Source: an uncultured Blautia sp. (GTDB lineage: Bacteria > Bacillota > Clostridia > Lachnospirales > Lachnospiraceae). From it: a stretch of DNA of 64,000 nucleotides. The notes beneath the pieces are model-generated. The model saw nothing but the letters and a program-made list of their open reading frames with translations. It was not told the DNA's origin and made no database searches. Position numbers and translations under genes: made by a program. The stretch covers positions 39,769 to 103,768 of the forward strand of contig CAKROE010000002.1 of the NCBI GenBank assembly GCA_934371915.1, written 5' to 3'. Shown here piece after piece: positions 6,930 to 13,374 of the stretch (position 1 is its first letter; each line of letters opens with the position of its first letter).

Positions 6930-7067
6930 GTTTGTCCTGATCTATGAGCTACGAACCACATGCCCGGAGGGCGGCAGCAGGACACCCTGCATTCGTCACC
7001 AATGACGAGGACTTGCCATGACGGTTAGGGTCGGAAGAATATTCCGAACGGCTCTGCTGCCTTTTTT
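6930..7067 (+). ncRNA. Structured non-coding region with terminator-like 3' end
   Basis: Several helices can be drawn: GTCCTG/CAGGAC (6934-6939 with 6978-6983), CGTCA/TGACG (6994-6998 with 7003-7007), TCGGAA/TTCCGA (7031-7036 with 7042-7047), and an outer GGCAGCAG/CTGCTGCC (6973-6980 with 7054-7061) followed at once by six T. The first and the last helix share bases 6978-6980, so they compete, as in an attenuator. No clear promoter was found upstream, so it may be a DNA structure (origin or oriT) instead of an RNA. Confidence 0.4.
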
Positions 7068-7240
7068 ATTCGTTATGCCATGCCGCCCGCCTTTTTTAGT
7101 GTATCAAGGTGTGTTCTGCCGCTTTTTTCTCGTGGTGCTATCCTTGCGCTGCATATATCTTTTTTATCGTGTCACCATGCACGAAACCCGCTCTTTTTTA
7201 TCGTGTCGGGGTGTACGTCACGGCGCTCCTTTTTTATTCG
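7062..7240. repeat. Six T6-tract repeats, 30-37 bp spacing
   Basis: CTTTTTT tracts begin at 7062, 7092, 7123, 7160, 7194 and 7230, most followed by A(T)TCGT or ATCGTGTC and ending GC-rich before the next tract. The consensus is close to CTTTTTTATCGTGTC. The spacing is roughly three helical turns. The last two units lie inside the 3' end of the minus-strand gene at 7172-7477, where they encode repeats of IKK. Phased T-tracts may bend DNA, which would fit a replication or partition site. Confidence 0.5.
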
Positions 7241-7477
7241 TTTCGCTATGATTGGCGGCTCGCTGTCTGACTCGGTATAGAATAACGTATCACCATCAAA
7301 ATCCAGATCATTAAAGAAAAGCTTAACCACATGTCCTGATTCATTCATCAGCTTAACTCTTACGTTTAAATCAAGTTTATTCGATTGCACATCTACAATT
7401 TTGTATCCAATCCATTCCCTGAAATTTTGACCGCAACAAATCGGTAATTTCCTTAATTTCTTTTTTCTCATTCCCAT
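7172..7477 (-). CDS. Hypothetical protein, about 101 aa, island gene
   Basis: The family is unknown. A very basic N terminus (MRKKKLRKLPICCGQ) is followed by a likely beta-rich domain (IGYKIVDVQSNKLDLNVRVKLMN) and a C-terminal tail that runs into the T6-repeat array on the opposite strand (RIKKERR..TIKKSG). AGGGAG lies three bases before the ATG at 7477 and nine before a second ATG at 7471, so either may be used. It overlaps the upstream gene by about 100 bp in another phase, which lowers confidence. Confidence 0.45.
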   Translation of the reverse strand: MGMRKKKLRKLPICCGQNFREWIGYKIVDVQSNKLDLNVRVKLMNESGHVVKLFFNDLDFDGDTLFYTESDSEPPIIAKRIKKERRDVHPDTIKKSGFRAW

Positions 7478-7577
7478 GATCTCCCTTCTGTTTCCTGCTT
7501 TCTTCAATAACTTTCTCGCTCCAACTCATAAAATCATCAAGGCTGTGTTGTCGTGGTTGTTCCTGTTTCTCCTGCAT
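7377..7577 (-). CDS. Hypothetical protein, 66 aa, island gene
   Basis: A small acidic/basic mixed helical protein beginning MQEKQEQPRQHSLDDF. The start is chosen for the AAAGGAG box eight bases upstream; a longer frame exists but lacks such a box. It overlaps the 84-residue gene by 41 bp and the 101-residue gene by about 100 bp, typical of compact phage-like operons. No function can be given. Confidence 0.5.
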   Translation of the reverse strand: MQEKQEQPRQHSLDDFMSWSEKVIEESRKQKGDHGNEKKEIKEITDLLRSKFQGMDWIQNCRCAIE

Positions 7578-7791
7578 CTTTGCTGCTCCTTTCCAGCTCT
7601 GCGACAACTCCAAGCAATAACGATTGTGCAAACTTCTGTTCTGATTTGTTTTTGTATTGTTGGTCAAGTTGCTTGCATTCCTGATCTAACCTTTTCCATG
7701 CTGCCTCATCGTCTGCCCTGATGCCATGGTATTTTTTATGTAAGCCCCAAACAGCTGTCCAAATTGAAAAATATTGTTCCTTAAAGTTCAT
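7537..7791 (-). CDS. Conserved small island protein, 84 aa
   Basis: It begins MNFKEQYFSIWTAVWGLHKKY and ends in a Thr-rich tail. Aromatic N-terminal helices followed by DQECKQLDQQY and a hydrophobic helix (SLLLGVVAELER) fit a small helical protein often seen downstream of primase genes in Lachnospiraceae elements (from memory, no database check). AAAGGAG lies four bases before the ATG. A perfect 19-bp palindrome sits 13 bp upstream of the start (7804-7822) and could be an operator. Confidence 0.6.
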   Translation of the reverse strand: MNFKEQYFSIWTAVWGLHKKYHGIRADDEAAWKRLDQECKQLDQQYKNKSEQKFAQSLLLGVVAELERSSKDAGETGTTTTTQP

Positions 7792-7803
7792 ATGCTCCTT
7801 TCC

Positions 7804-7822
7804 GTTCGACATTATGTCGAAC
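7804..7822. promoter_or_regulatory. Perfect 19-bp palindrome (operator candidate)
   Basis: GTTCGACAT-T-ATGTCGAAC is a perfect 9+1+9 palindrome just upstream of the ribosome-binding site of the 84-residue gene. Its place in the leader suggests repression by a dimeric regulator. It is not a LexA box, which has the opposite arm order (CGAAC..GTTCG). Confidence 0.45.
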
Positions 7823-7994
7823 CGTATGTGATATGCCTGATAGAAAGACATTGCAGATGTTGCTCTAACAGGCGTATTTACTGGCTTTTTTGAACGTTTG
7901 TGCAAAATATGCAAATTCTATGTAAAGTTTCTATGTTTTTTCCTATATGCAAATTTACAAAAGAAATACACATTTTGCACATATAGTCTTTTTG

Positions 7995-9428
7995 TTACTC
8001 AAAAGGTATGTCTATGTCATCCTCAATTTGAACAAAATTGTCATCCTTCGAATAACCCTTTAGCACATTTCTGACGGTTCGTCCGTTTACTGTCGCACTG
8101 TTAGCAAAGATGCCTTTCGTTTTCAATTCTGCAAAAAAATTGCCTTTGTTTTCACATCCATAACCGCAATCATCACACCATTGTGCATATACTTCATACG
8201 CTTCTTTTGCCGGGGTGTTCTTTCCAGATTTCACATAACATTCTTTCAGGAAACTTCCTATTTTGTCAGAATCTGACCTATAAATGTCCGTGTCGTCCTG
8301 CACGATTTTAGGCGGCTTTAATCCCTCTTGTCGATAAAGATACAATCCTTGAATGCACCAATTTAAAATCCCGCTCATTTCTTGTTGACTCTGTAGCTTG
8401 CTTTTTAAATGTCGGTCTTGTTCTTCGGGCTTAAAGTGCCGATTAAATGAGATAATATTTATTCGTCCAGAACTAAAAACTGTATCATCTGTGATTGTTG
8501 GCAGGTGATTAGTGTTCATCATTAGTTTGAATTTAGGCACGAACGAAAATTCCCTTTGATACAAATGCCTACACGTTATGCTGTCCCTGCCAATCAACGT
8601 TTTTAATAATGCCGTGTCAAAAAGCATTCGTTTCGGTGGCTCTGATGCATTGCACAACCTACACCCGGCAAGTCTGGCAATATCACCAGATGCCTGTCTG
8701 CTATCAATATTTTGCTTCTGAGCAAGGCTTTCAGGCTTCATGCTCACTGCATAATCTCCAAGTAGATGTATAAGGCTCTCACAAAATGTACTTTTTCCAT
8801 TTCTTGTCGATTTTCCGTACAAAATAAAGCAAGTTTCTTCTTCAGTATTGCCTGTCAATGATAAACCAGCAATCTTTTGAAGATATCGTATTTTTTCAGT
8901 GTCGTTTTCCATCACTTCATCTAAAAATTTCACCCATCTTTCGCATTTTGTTGACGGGTCATATTGTGCATTGCAGATTTTGGATAATAACATATCTGGG
9001 TTATGTTCCATAAACATTGGTTCATCTCCCGATAGATCAAGTATTCCATTCTGAACATTTAGAATATAATCATCTTTGTCAAGTTTTTCATTGCTGAAAT
9101 AATATACATCCTTACTATCTTGCAGCATATTATTTCGATTTCTTATATTGCACAGAGGCATTACCGCTTTCAGATATTTGCCCTGTTCATCTACAGATAC
9201 TGCATATCGAACAAGTGCATCCGACAAGGCTTTGGCGTCTGCTTTAGCAGCTAGTCCTTCCGTATCATCAACCCAACGTTTGCCATCATACAGCATGAAA
9301 TCTTTCCGCTGTGGATTATATCTATGTTGATTTTTAAAAACATCTGCATATAACCGCCCGAAACCTTTGTCTGATGTTTCATAGCGTTCTGCATGAATTT
9401 CTTTTAATATCTGATCTAAATTTTCCAT
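7995..9428 (-). CDS. D5/P4-type primase-helicase (SF3 ATPase)
   Basis: A 477-residue replication protein of the phage/plasmid primase P4 C-terminal family. The N-terminal 150 residues form the D5_N-type region (YDGKRWVDD..). The SF3 helicase core has Walker A in YGKSTRNGKSTF at about 205-215, Walker B/sensor residues in the segment with RLAGCRLCNASEPP, and the Asn-containing sensor KLMMNTNHLP. The C-terminal DNA-binding region has a winged-helix look (YEVYAQWCDDCGYG). The separate CHC2-like protein just upstream supplies the zinc-finger-type module that related proteins may carry fused. Together they suggest autonomous replication of the excised island. Confidence 0.88.
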   Translation of the reverse strand: MENLDQILKEIHAERYETSDKGFGRLYADVFKNQHRYNPQRKDFMLYDGKRWVDDTEGLAAKADAKALSDALVRYAVSVDEQGKYLKAVMPLCNIRNRNNMLQDSKDVYYFSNEKLDKDDYILNVQNGILDLSGDEPMFMEHNPDMLLSKICNAQYDPSTKCERWVKFLDEVMENDTEKIRYLQKIAGLSLTGNTEEETCFILYGKSTRNGKSTFCESLIHLLGDYAVSMKPESLAQKQNIDSRQASGDIARLAGCRLCNASEPPKRMLFDTALLKTLIGRDSITCRHLYQREFSFVPKFKLMMNTNHLPTITDDTVFSSGRINIISFNRHFKPEEQDRHLKSKLQSQQEMSGILNWCIQGLYLYRQEGLKPPKIVQDDTDIYRSDSDKIGSFLKECYVKSGKNTPAKEAYEVYAQWCDDCGYGCENKGNFFAELKTKGIFANSATVNGRTVRNVLKGYSKDDNFVQIEDDIDIPFE

Positions 9429-9483
9429 ACATTATTTGTCTGGCTCTCATGTGGCTCTCCCAACCACCTTTCCTATTTTTTCC

Positions 9484-9987
9484 TTAAATTCCGCACAACA
9501 AATCGAGTTGAATATTGACTGTAGTCAACCTGTTCTGGCAGACACACCACAGCCAACTCAACGGCTCACAGTGACCTGAACTAAGGATTCCTGATAGTAG
9601 CTCAGCTTCTGCTTTCAACTGATCCACTTGATGTGCCCAGCGTTCTTGCTTCTGCTTTTTGGCTTCCTGCTGCCGTTTCCTAGCTTCCTGCTGTTGTGCA
9701 ATTAATTCCCGGCTGTTCTTCCTATCAGGCGCACTCAGTCCGAATGTTGATCTGATTTCTTTTAGTGCCGTCCAGCTATCGCAACCTCGAACATGTGACC
9801 ACAACCGAACGCAATCGCCGCCGGTAGCCCTACCAAAATCGTAAAAGCTGTTGCTCTCTGGATAGATTTTAATTGACGCAGTTCTTTCGCTCGGATATAT
9901 GTAGTTCTTCCCTTGCTTATGCATCAACAGATTTGCTATAGCTTCAACGCTGACCTGTTCTTTAATTTCTTCAAAATCTTGTTTCGT
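9484..9987 (-). CDS. CHC2-like primase zinc-finger domain protein, non-standard start
   Basis: The reading frame contains the CHC2 primase signature region (YPSERTASIKIYPESNSFYDFGRATGGDCVRLW), although the zinc-binding Cys/His at its front are not evident, so the site is degenerate. A Gln/Lys/Glu-rich coiled coil follows at about 95-130, and the C terminus ends LDLLCGI, as in relatives. The natural start appears to be at 9987, where the codon is ACG (ACG AAA CAA GAT) nine bases after AAAGGAG; upstream is an immediate stop. An internal TTG-ATG at 9927 is the first standard start but would remove the leading helix. Either a point mutation removed the ATG or a rare start is used. Confidence 0.65.
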   Translation of the reverse strand, partial: TKQDFEEIKEQVSVEAIANLLMHKQGKNYIYPSERTASIKIYPESNSFYDFGRATGGDCVRLWSHVRGCDSWTALKEIRSTFGLSAPDRKNSRELIAQQQEARKRQQEAKKQKQERWAHQVDQLKAEAELLSGILSSGHCEPLSWLWCVCQNRLTTVNIQLDLLCGI

Positions 9988-10092
9988 TCACCCTCGCTCC
10001 TTTCGCTTGCTTTTTTTAATTATTTAATTGGATTTATCTGGTAGATTAACCAGTTTTATCATTTGTAAGAAGTGTGATTTTTTTGATGTGAT

Positions 10093-10284
10093 TTAACCGT
10101 AGATTTTTTCGACATAATCCAGAAAAATTCTACGATTGATTCTGTAAGACTTTCCTATTTTGCGGACTGCTGCCGCTTCACTCGCTAAACGTCTTACTGT
10201 ACTCGAACCAAGATTTGTTACTTCACACATTTGGTTCAATGTTACTAAATCGCCCTGAATGCTTCCAGTTTCTTTTTTATACAT
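10093..10284 (-). CDS. xis: Excisionase-like helix-turn-helix protein
   Basis: A 63-residue MerR/AlpA-like DNA-binding protein resembling the DUF6462/excisionase family: VTLNQMCEVTNLGSSTVRRLASE is the winged helix-turn-helix, then a wing (AVRKIGKSYRINRRIFLDYVEKIY). AAAGGAG is eight bases before the ATG. Such proteins direct integrase toward excision or switch on island genes. It is the first gene of the minus-strand replication operon (xis, CHC2, D5 helicase, small genes). A palindrome (CTGGT..ACCAG, 10038-10054) follows its stop. Confidence 0.8.
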   Translation of the reverse strand: MYKKETGSIQGDLVTLNQMCEVTNLGSSTVRRLASEAAAVRKIGKSYRINRRIFLDYVEKIYG

Positions 10285-10331
10285 ATTCGTTGCTCCTTTC
10301 TGTTGTTCTTGATGTCATTATATTAACACAA

Positions 10332-10380
10332 CTTGACACGTTTGTATAGACTTGCTATAGTATAATTATAGACAGTCTAT
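10332..10380 (+). promoter_or_regulatory. Promoter and palindromic operator for the cargo gene
   Basis: TTGACA (10333-10338) and TATAGT are 17 bp apart on the plus strand, and TATAAT (10361-10366) overlaps just downstream. A 13-bp palindrome ATAGAC-A-GTCTAT lies at 10368-10380 over the likely start of transcription. A second TATAGAC half site is at 10345-10351. This suggests tight repression of the gene at 10429 by a dimeric regulator. Confidence 0.55.
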
Positions 10381-10428
10381 TTTTTTGCATTCTGATATTT
10401 TATTATGTCAATACAAGGAGGAGTACAA

Positions 10429-11298
10429 ATGCATTTTGCATACAATCCAGAAAATAATTTTTATACTTTCTATCATAATTTCAATACTTTTAAAGAAACA
10501 AAAATAAAGATACCTTTGGGAACTTTTTTAATTGATTTTCTTTCTCTCGATTTGAATGCAATAGAAGAAGAATTAAATAGCTCAATTTGTCAAAGTAACT
10601 ATAACTTTGACTTAAGTTTATATCATTCAACAGAAATTACAAATATCTTGAAAAAATATTGTAACGAATTTCTAGCAGAATTAATCTGCAATAACATATG
10701 TTTTCCAAATAGAATCATATTCGAACGTACTCAACAAATGAGGGAATGTTATCTCAATTATATAGATGACCTTAAATATTATTTACTTAATGGAAAATTT
10801 AAATATGATTCATTATTCAATGAATTTGAACTTAACAATTTTCAAAAAATCACAGTTCAATTTGGCATGAATGATGATTTAACAGAATTAATTATTCTTT
10901 ATTCGGTTAAAGAATTATACTCCATGCTCTCTCTCGATTTAGTAAATGTTACACACAAGCATATTTGTATCAAACAATGTAAGAATTGTAGACAATTTTT
11001 TATTCCTTCCAAACGTACAGATGAAATTTATTGTGATCGAATATTTAAAAACGGAAAAACGTGTAAAGAATTAGGCTATACCCTAGCAGCATCTGAAGAT
11101 CCATTTAAAGTAGCATTTACAAAAGCCCGAAAAACTCAACATGCTAGAATACGATATAATAACCATATCAAAGATTATAAAGAAAAACACTATGAACCAT
11201 GGCTAGCTGCCGCTAGTAAGGCAAGAGATTATTTTTCTCAAAAAGGAGATATAAACTCTTTCTTTAAATGGTTAGAAGAACATAAAAATTCTTTTTAA
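10429..11298 (+). CDS. DUF6076-like protein, zinc-ribbon-containing, probable cargo
   Basis: A 289-residue AT-rich gene transcribed opposite to the replication operon and placed at the right edge of the island, where cargo genes usually sit. The N-terminal 190 residues are helical with many aromatic residues and no recognised motif. The C-terminal third has a zinc-binding pattern (CKNCRQFF, then YCDRIFKNGKTC) and a basic helix, as in DUF6076 proteins found near transposon and defence genes. AAGGAGG lies before the chosen ATG; a longer start 24 bp upstream lacks a box. The low GC content suggests transfer. Function is unknown; abortive infection or regulation are guesses. Confidence 0.65.
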   Translation: MHFAYNPENNFYTFYHNFNTFKETKIKIPLGTFLIDFLSLDLNAIEEELNSSICQSNYNFDLSLYHSTEITNILKKYCNEFLAELICNNICFPNRIIFERTQQMRECYLNYIDDLKYYLLNGKFKYDSLFNEFELNNFQKITVQFGMNDDLTELIILYSVKELYSMLSLDLVNVTHKHICIKQCKNCRQFFIPSKRTDEIYCDRIFKNGKTCKELGYTLAASEDPFKVAFTKARKTQHARIRYNNHIKDYKEKHYEPWLAAASKARDYFSQKGDINSFFKWLEEHKNSF

Positions 11299-11320
11299 TT
11301 CTCATTGCTCCTGATATAAA

Positions 11321-11353
11321 AACTACCCGGCGCATTAATTTGTACCGGGTAGT
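11321..11353 (+). terminator. Hairpin after the DUF6076-like gene
   Basis: The arms ACTACCCGG and CCGGGTAGT enclose a loop, followed by a modest T-containing tail (CATTTATAC). It lies 20 bp after the stop codon. Confidence 0.6.
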
Positions 11354-11443
11354 CATTTATACATGTTCCATTTTGTTCTAAAGCATGCTATACTAATCAT
11401 GTTGTCCAACCGATACCCGGCAACGGGAGGAGGTGTAGTTTCC

Positions 11444-11533
11444 TTGGAAAACATTGCAATCTCTTTTCTTATCTCCTGTCTGGCAAGCATAGCCGCCTAT
11501 TATGTTTGCAAATGGTTAGATGGTGATAAGTGA
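11444..11533 (+). CDS. Type I toxin-like membrane peptide, 29 aa (module 1, inside island)
   Basis: The frame starts at TTG with GGGAGGAGG upstream and encodes a single membrane helix (AISFLISCLASIAAYYVCKW) and a charged tail LDGDK. The promoter is TTCCAT-17-TATACT (TATACT at 11390-11395). A bidirectional hairpin follows at 11581-11613, and an antisense promoter faces it from the right. The arrangement of short hydrophobic peptide, convergent antisense RNA and shared terminator matches Fst/TxpA-type toxin-antitoxin modules. A near-identical module is at 11981-12070, where the start is ATG. Confidence 0.7.
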   Translation: MENIAISFLISCLASIAAYYVCKWLDGDK

Positions 11534-11578
11534 GACAACACTAGCCTAGTAGTTTCTTGTCTACTATAAATAAACAAG

Positions 11579-11652
11579 AAGAAGCCCCCAGTATTTGCGG
11601 TACTGAGGGCTTCACTCTTTTTTGTCCCATGGACTTGCAATCTCTTTTGCCT
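11579..11652 (-). ncRNA. Antisense RNA antitoxin candidate, module 1
   Basis: On the minus strand TTGATT (11682-11687) and TATAAT (11659-11664) are 17 bp apart. The RNA would start near 11652 and end at the hairpin GAAGCCC..GGGCTTC (11581-11613), which is followed by a T-rich stretch on this strand. It overlaps the 3' untranslated part of the toxin mRNA by tens of bases. Confidence 0.65.
11581..11620. terminator. Bidirectional terminator shared by toxin 1 and its antisense RNA
   Basis: The stem GAAGCCCCCAGTA/TACTGAGGGCTTC is followed on the plus strand by CACTCTTTTTT and on the minus strand by TTCTTGTTTATTT. Confidence 0.7.
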
Positions 11653-11724
11653 ACGGCAATTATAGCATATGCATTTCTGTAAATCAATATGTCTGATCTC
11701 GGTATTTTGTGAATTTCTTTGGCA

Positions 11725-11747
11725 TTTGGTATAAATTTGGTATAAAA
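11725..11747. repeat. Tandem repeats, possible integrase arm sites (right)
   Basis: TTTGGTATAAA and TTTGGTATAAAA lie head to tail, near-copies of the left pair at 1357-1380 and in the same orientation. Confidence 0.4.
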
Positions 11748-11820
11748 TCCCGTTTCCTCTCAATTTGTAATCTCTTGAACTGCCCTAAAATCAAGGATTT
11801 GCGGACATTATCGAGAAATG

Positions 11821-11847
11821 ATACACGATTTAAAGTGATAAAGCAAG
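11821..11847. mobile_element. Right attachment site (attR) candidate
   Basis: These 27 bp repeat 1222-1248 exactly and in direct orientation. Similarity continues weakly for about 25 bp beyond the core (CTxGCxTTTT then ATGTT). A second repeat of about 20 bp (11787-11806, matching 1290-1309 with one mismatch) lies just before it, so the exact crossover is uncertain. Confidence 0.6.
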
Positions 11848-11980
11848 ACTGCGTTTTGCTATGTTCGCTATGACAAATTTGTATATTAGTCAGTCCTGTA
11901 TGTTCCATTTTATTCTAAGCCATGATATACTTACTATGTTGTCCAACCGAAACCCGGCAACGGGAGGAGGTGCAATCTCC

Positions 11981-12070
11981 ATGGAAAGCATTACTATTTC
12001 TTTTCTTATCTCCTGTCTGGCAAGCATAGCCGCCTATTATGTTTGCAAATGGTTAGATGGTGATAAGTGA
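11981..12070 (+). CDS. Type I toxin-like membrane peptide, 29 aa (module 2, outside attR)
   Basis: The peptide is nearly identical to the one at 11444-11533 (differences at residues 3 and 5) with an ATG start after GGGAGGAGG. The promoter TTCCAT-17-TATACT lies upstream. The same bidirectional hairpin (12118-12150) and antisense promoter follow. It lies to the right of attR and so in the chromosomal flank, perhaps the remnant of a related island's right end. A longer in-frame start upstream has no ribosome-binding site. Confidence 0.7.
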   Translation: MESITISFLISCLASIAAYYVCKWLDGDK

Positions 12071-12115
12071 GGCAACACTAGCCTGGTAGTTTCTTGTCTA
12101 CTATAAATAAACAAG

Positions 12116-12190
12116 AAGAAGCCCCCAGTATTCGCAGTACTGAGGGCTTCACTCTTTTTGTCTCCATGGACTTGCTATTTCTTTTCGCCT
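12116..12190 (-). ncRNA. Antisense RNA antitoxin candidate, module 2
   Basis: TTGATT (12220-12225) and TATAAT (12197-12202) are 17 bp apart on the minus strand, identical to module 1. The RNA would run from about 12190 to the hairpin at 12118-12150. Confidence 0.65.
12118..12158. terminator. Bidirectional terminator, module 2
   Basis: The stem GAAGCCCCCAGTA/TACTGAGGGCTTC has CACTCTTTTTG on the plus side and a T-rich sequence on the minus side. Confidence 0.7.
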
Positions 12191-12307
12191 ATGGCAATTA
12201 TAGCATATGCATTTCTGTAAATCAATATGTCTGATTCTGATATTTTTATATATTTCTTTGGCATTTGGCATAAAATTACATTCCTGTAAAATTTATCCGG
12301 CAGTTGC

Positions 12308-13102
12308 TTACAGCAACGTTTTCAACACACTCAGCACACCATCTTCTGCATAAGACGGGCATACGGCTTTTGCTGCCATGCGGACTTCTTCTCTGGCATT
12401 TGCCACCGCATAGCTAGATCCTGAATCTTTCAGCATCGCGATATCATTGATGTTATCCCCAAAAGCGCATGTTTCCTCCGGTGATATTCCCAGATATTCC
12501 TGAAGAAATGCCACTGCACTTCGTTTGTCGGCACCAAGCGGTGTTCCGTCCATCCACTCTTTTCCGGCTGATGCAAGATTTATCTTGTCTTTCCAGAACG
12601 GTGTAAAAACCGGCGCACAAAGTTCTTCGCATCGTTCCGGATGATACACAGCGATCTTCATGATCTGCTCACCTTCAAGATGCATCATATCCGGAACCTC
12701 ATGGATATCATATCCATAGGAATCTCTCAGCCAACAAAACATTTTACTTTCGGAATTTTCCGCAAAACATCTGTCCGGTCCCGAAATAAAGTAATCACAT
12801 TCCGGCAGCTCTGTCTTAACCATTTTGGCCATGTTCTTCCAGATCTCGTCCGGCAGTGTGTGGATCTTCAGTATTTTTTCTGATGTACGGATCAGTGTTC
12901 CGCCGTCTGATACAAAAAAGATCTGGTCTTTTACCGGCGCCAAAAGCTGGCTTTCGCTGCTGTACTGCCTGCCCGAGCATACTGCAAAGTAAACTCCTTT
13001 TTTTCTCAGTTTCTTTATAACATCCATGTACTCCGGATTGATTTCCAGCGTTCCATCTTTCACCAGAGTACCGTCTACATCACTGACTACAAGTTTTATC
13101 AT
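12308..13102 (-). CDS. HAD-superfamily phosphatase, Cof subfamily
   Basis: A 264-residue haloacid-dehalogenase hydrolase of the Cof/YbjI type, acting in the cytoplasm on a small phosphorylated metabolite (often a sugar phosphate or a cofactor such as pyridoxal phosphate). The catalytic Asp pair is in VVSDVDGTLV near the N terminus, the motif II Ser/Thr in CSGR, the type II cap lies in the middle, the Lys of motif III is in GADKRSAV, and the metal-binding Asp are in FGDNINDIAML. The start at 13102 follows GGGAGGAG with proper spacing, so the upstream extension is not used. The substrate cannot be predicted. Confidence 0.88.
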   Translation of the reverse strand: MIKLVVSDVDGTLVKDGTLEINPEYMDVIKKLRKKGVYFAVCSGRQYSSESQLLAPVKDQIFFVSDGGTLIRTSEKILKIHTLPDEIWKNMAKMVKTELPECDYFISGPDRCFAENSESKMFCWLRDSYGYDIHEVPDMMHLEGEQIMKIAVYHPERCEELCAPVFTPFWKDKINLASAGKEWMDGTPLGADKRSAVAFLQEYLGISPEETCAFGDNINDIAMLKDSGSSYAVANAREEVRMAAKAVCPSYAEDGVLSVLKTLL

Positions 13103-13234
13103 TTGAATTCTCCTCCCAAAATAAAGCACCGACAGATTTCATAGTATTCTCCTGTGAATCAGATGTCAACAGTTTTCAGCGCATAACAAAGCAGACATAT
13201 TCCTCATGCATCTGGTCGCATCCTCGCGGAGCGT

Positions 13235-13280
13235 TTTTATGTAATAGGAACATTACGAAGTAATTTCCTATTACATAAAA
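13235..13280. repeat. 46-bp inverted repeat (dispersed palindrome family)
   Basis: TTTTATGTAATAGGAA is mirrored by TTCCTATTACATAAAA around ATTACGAAGTAAT. Related half-elements occur at 37304-37336 and 38941-38975. It sits directly after the terminator hairpin of the second aroE. Confidence 0.6.
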
Positions 13281-13315
13281 GACCGCGCACCGGTCTCATG
13301 CCAGTGCGCAGTCCT
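13278..13315 (-). terminator. Terminator of the ene-reductase/aroE2 unit
   Basis: On the minus strand, GACTGCGCAC pairs with GTGCGCGGTC, followed by TTTTAT. It lies about 60 bp after the aroE2 stop. Confidence 0.7.
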
Positions 13316-13374
13316 TATGGAGTTCCACGACTCAAGGGAGAGTCTTCAAAAATATGTTCAGAATCTGAGATTAC

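Larger units (their letters stand above)
1222..11847. mobile_element. Integrative island of about 10.6 kb, phage-satellite- or IME-like
   Basis: The island is bounded by 27-bp direct repeats and carries an integrase at the left edge, an excisionase-like protein, CHC2-like and D5/P4-type replication proteins, an RHH-like switch gene, many short unknown genes and cargo at the right edge. I saw no relaxase, coupling protein, conjugation gene, terminase or virion gene. It therefore depends on another element for transfer, as phage-inducible islands and mobilisable elements do. Which of these it is cannot be decided from sequence alone. Confidence 0.75.

Noticed and set aside
7018..7280. Two plus-strand frames through the T6-repeat array
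   Set aside because: They consist of Phe-rich translations of the T-tracts and have no start signals.
7804..7822. LexA/DinR box
   Set aside because: The arm order is GTTCG..CGAAC, the reverse of the DinR consensus CGAAC..GTTCG.
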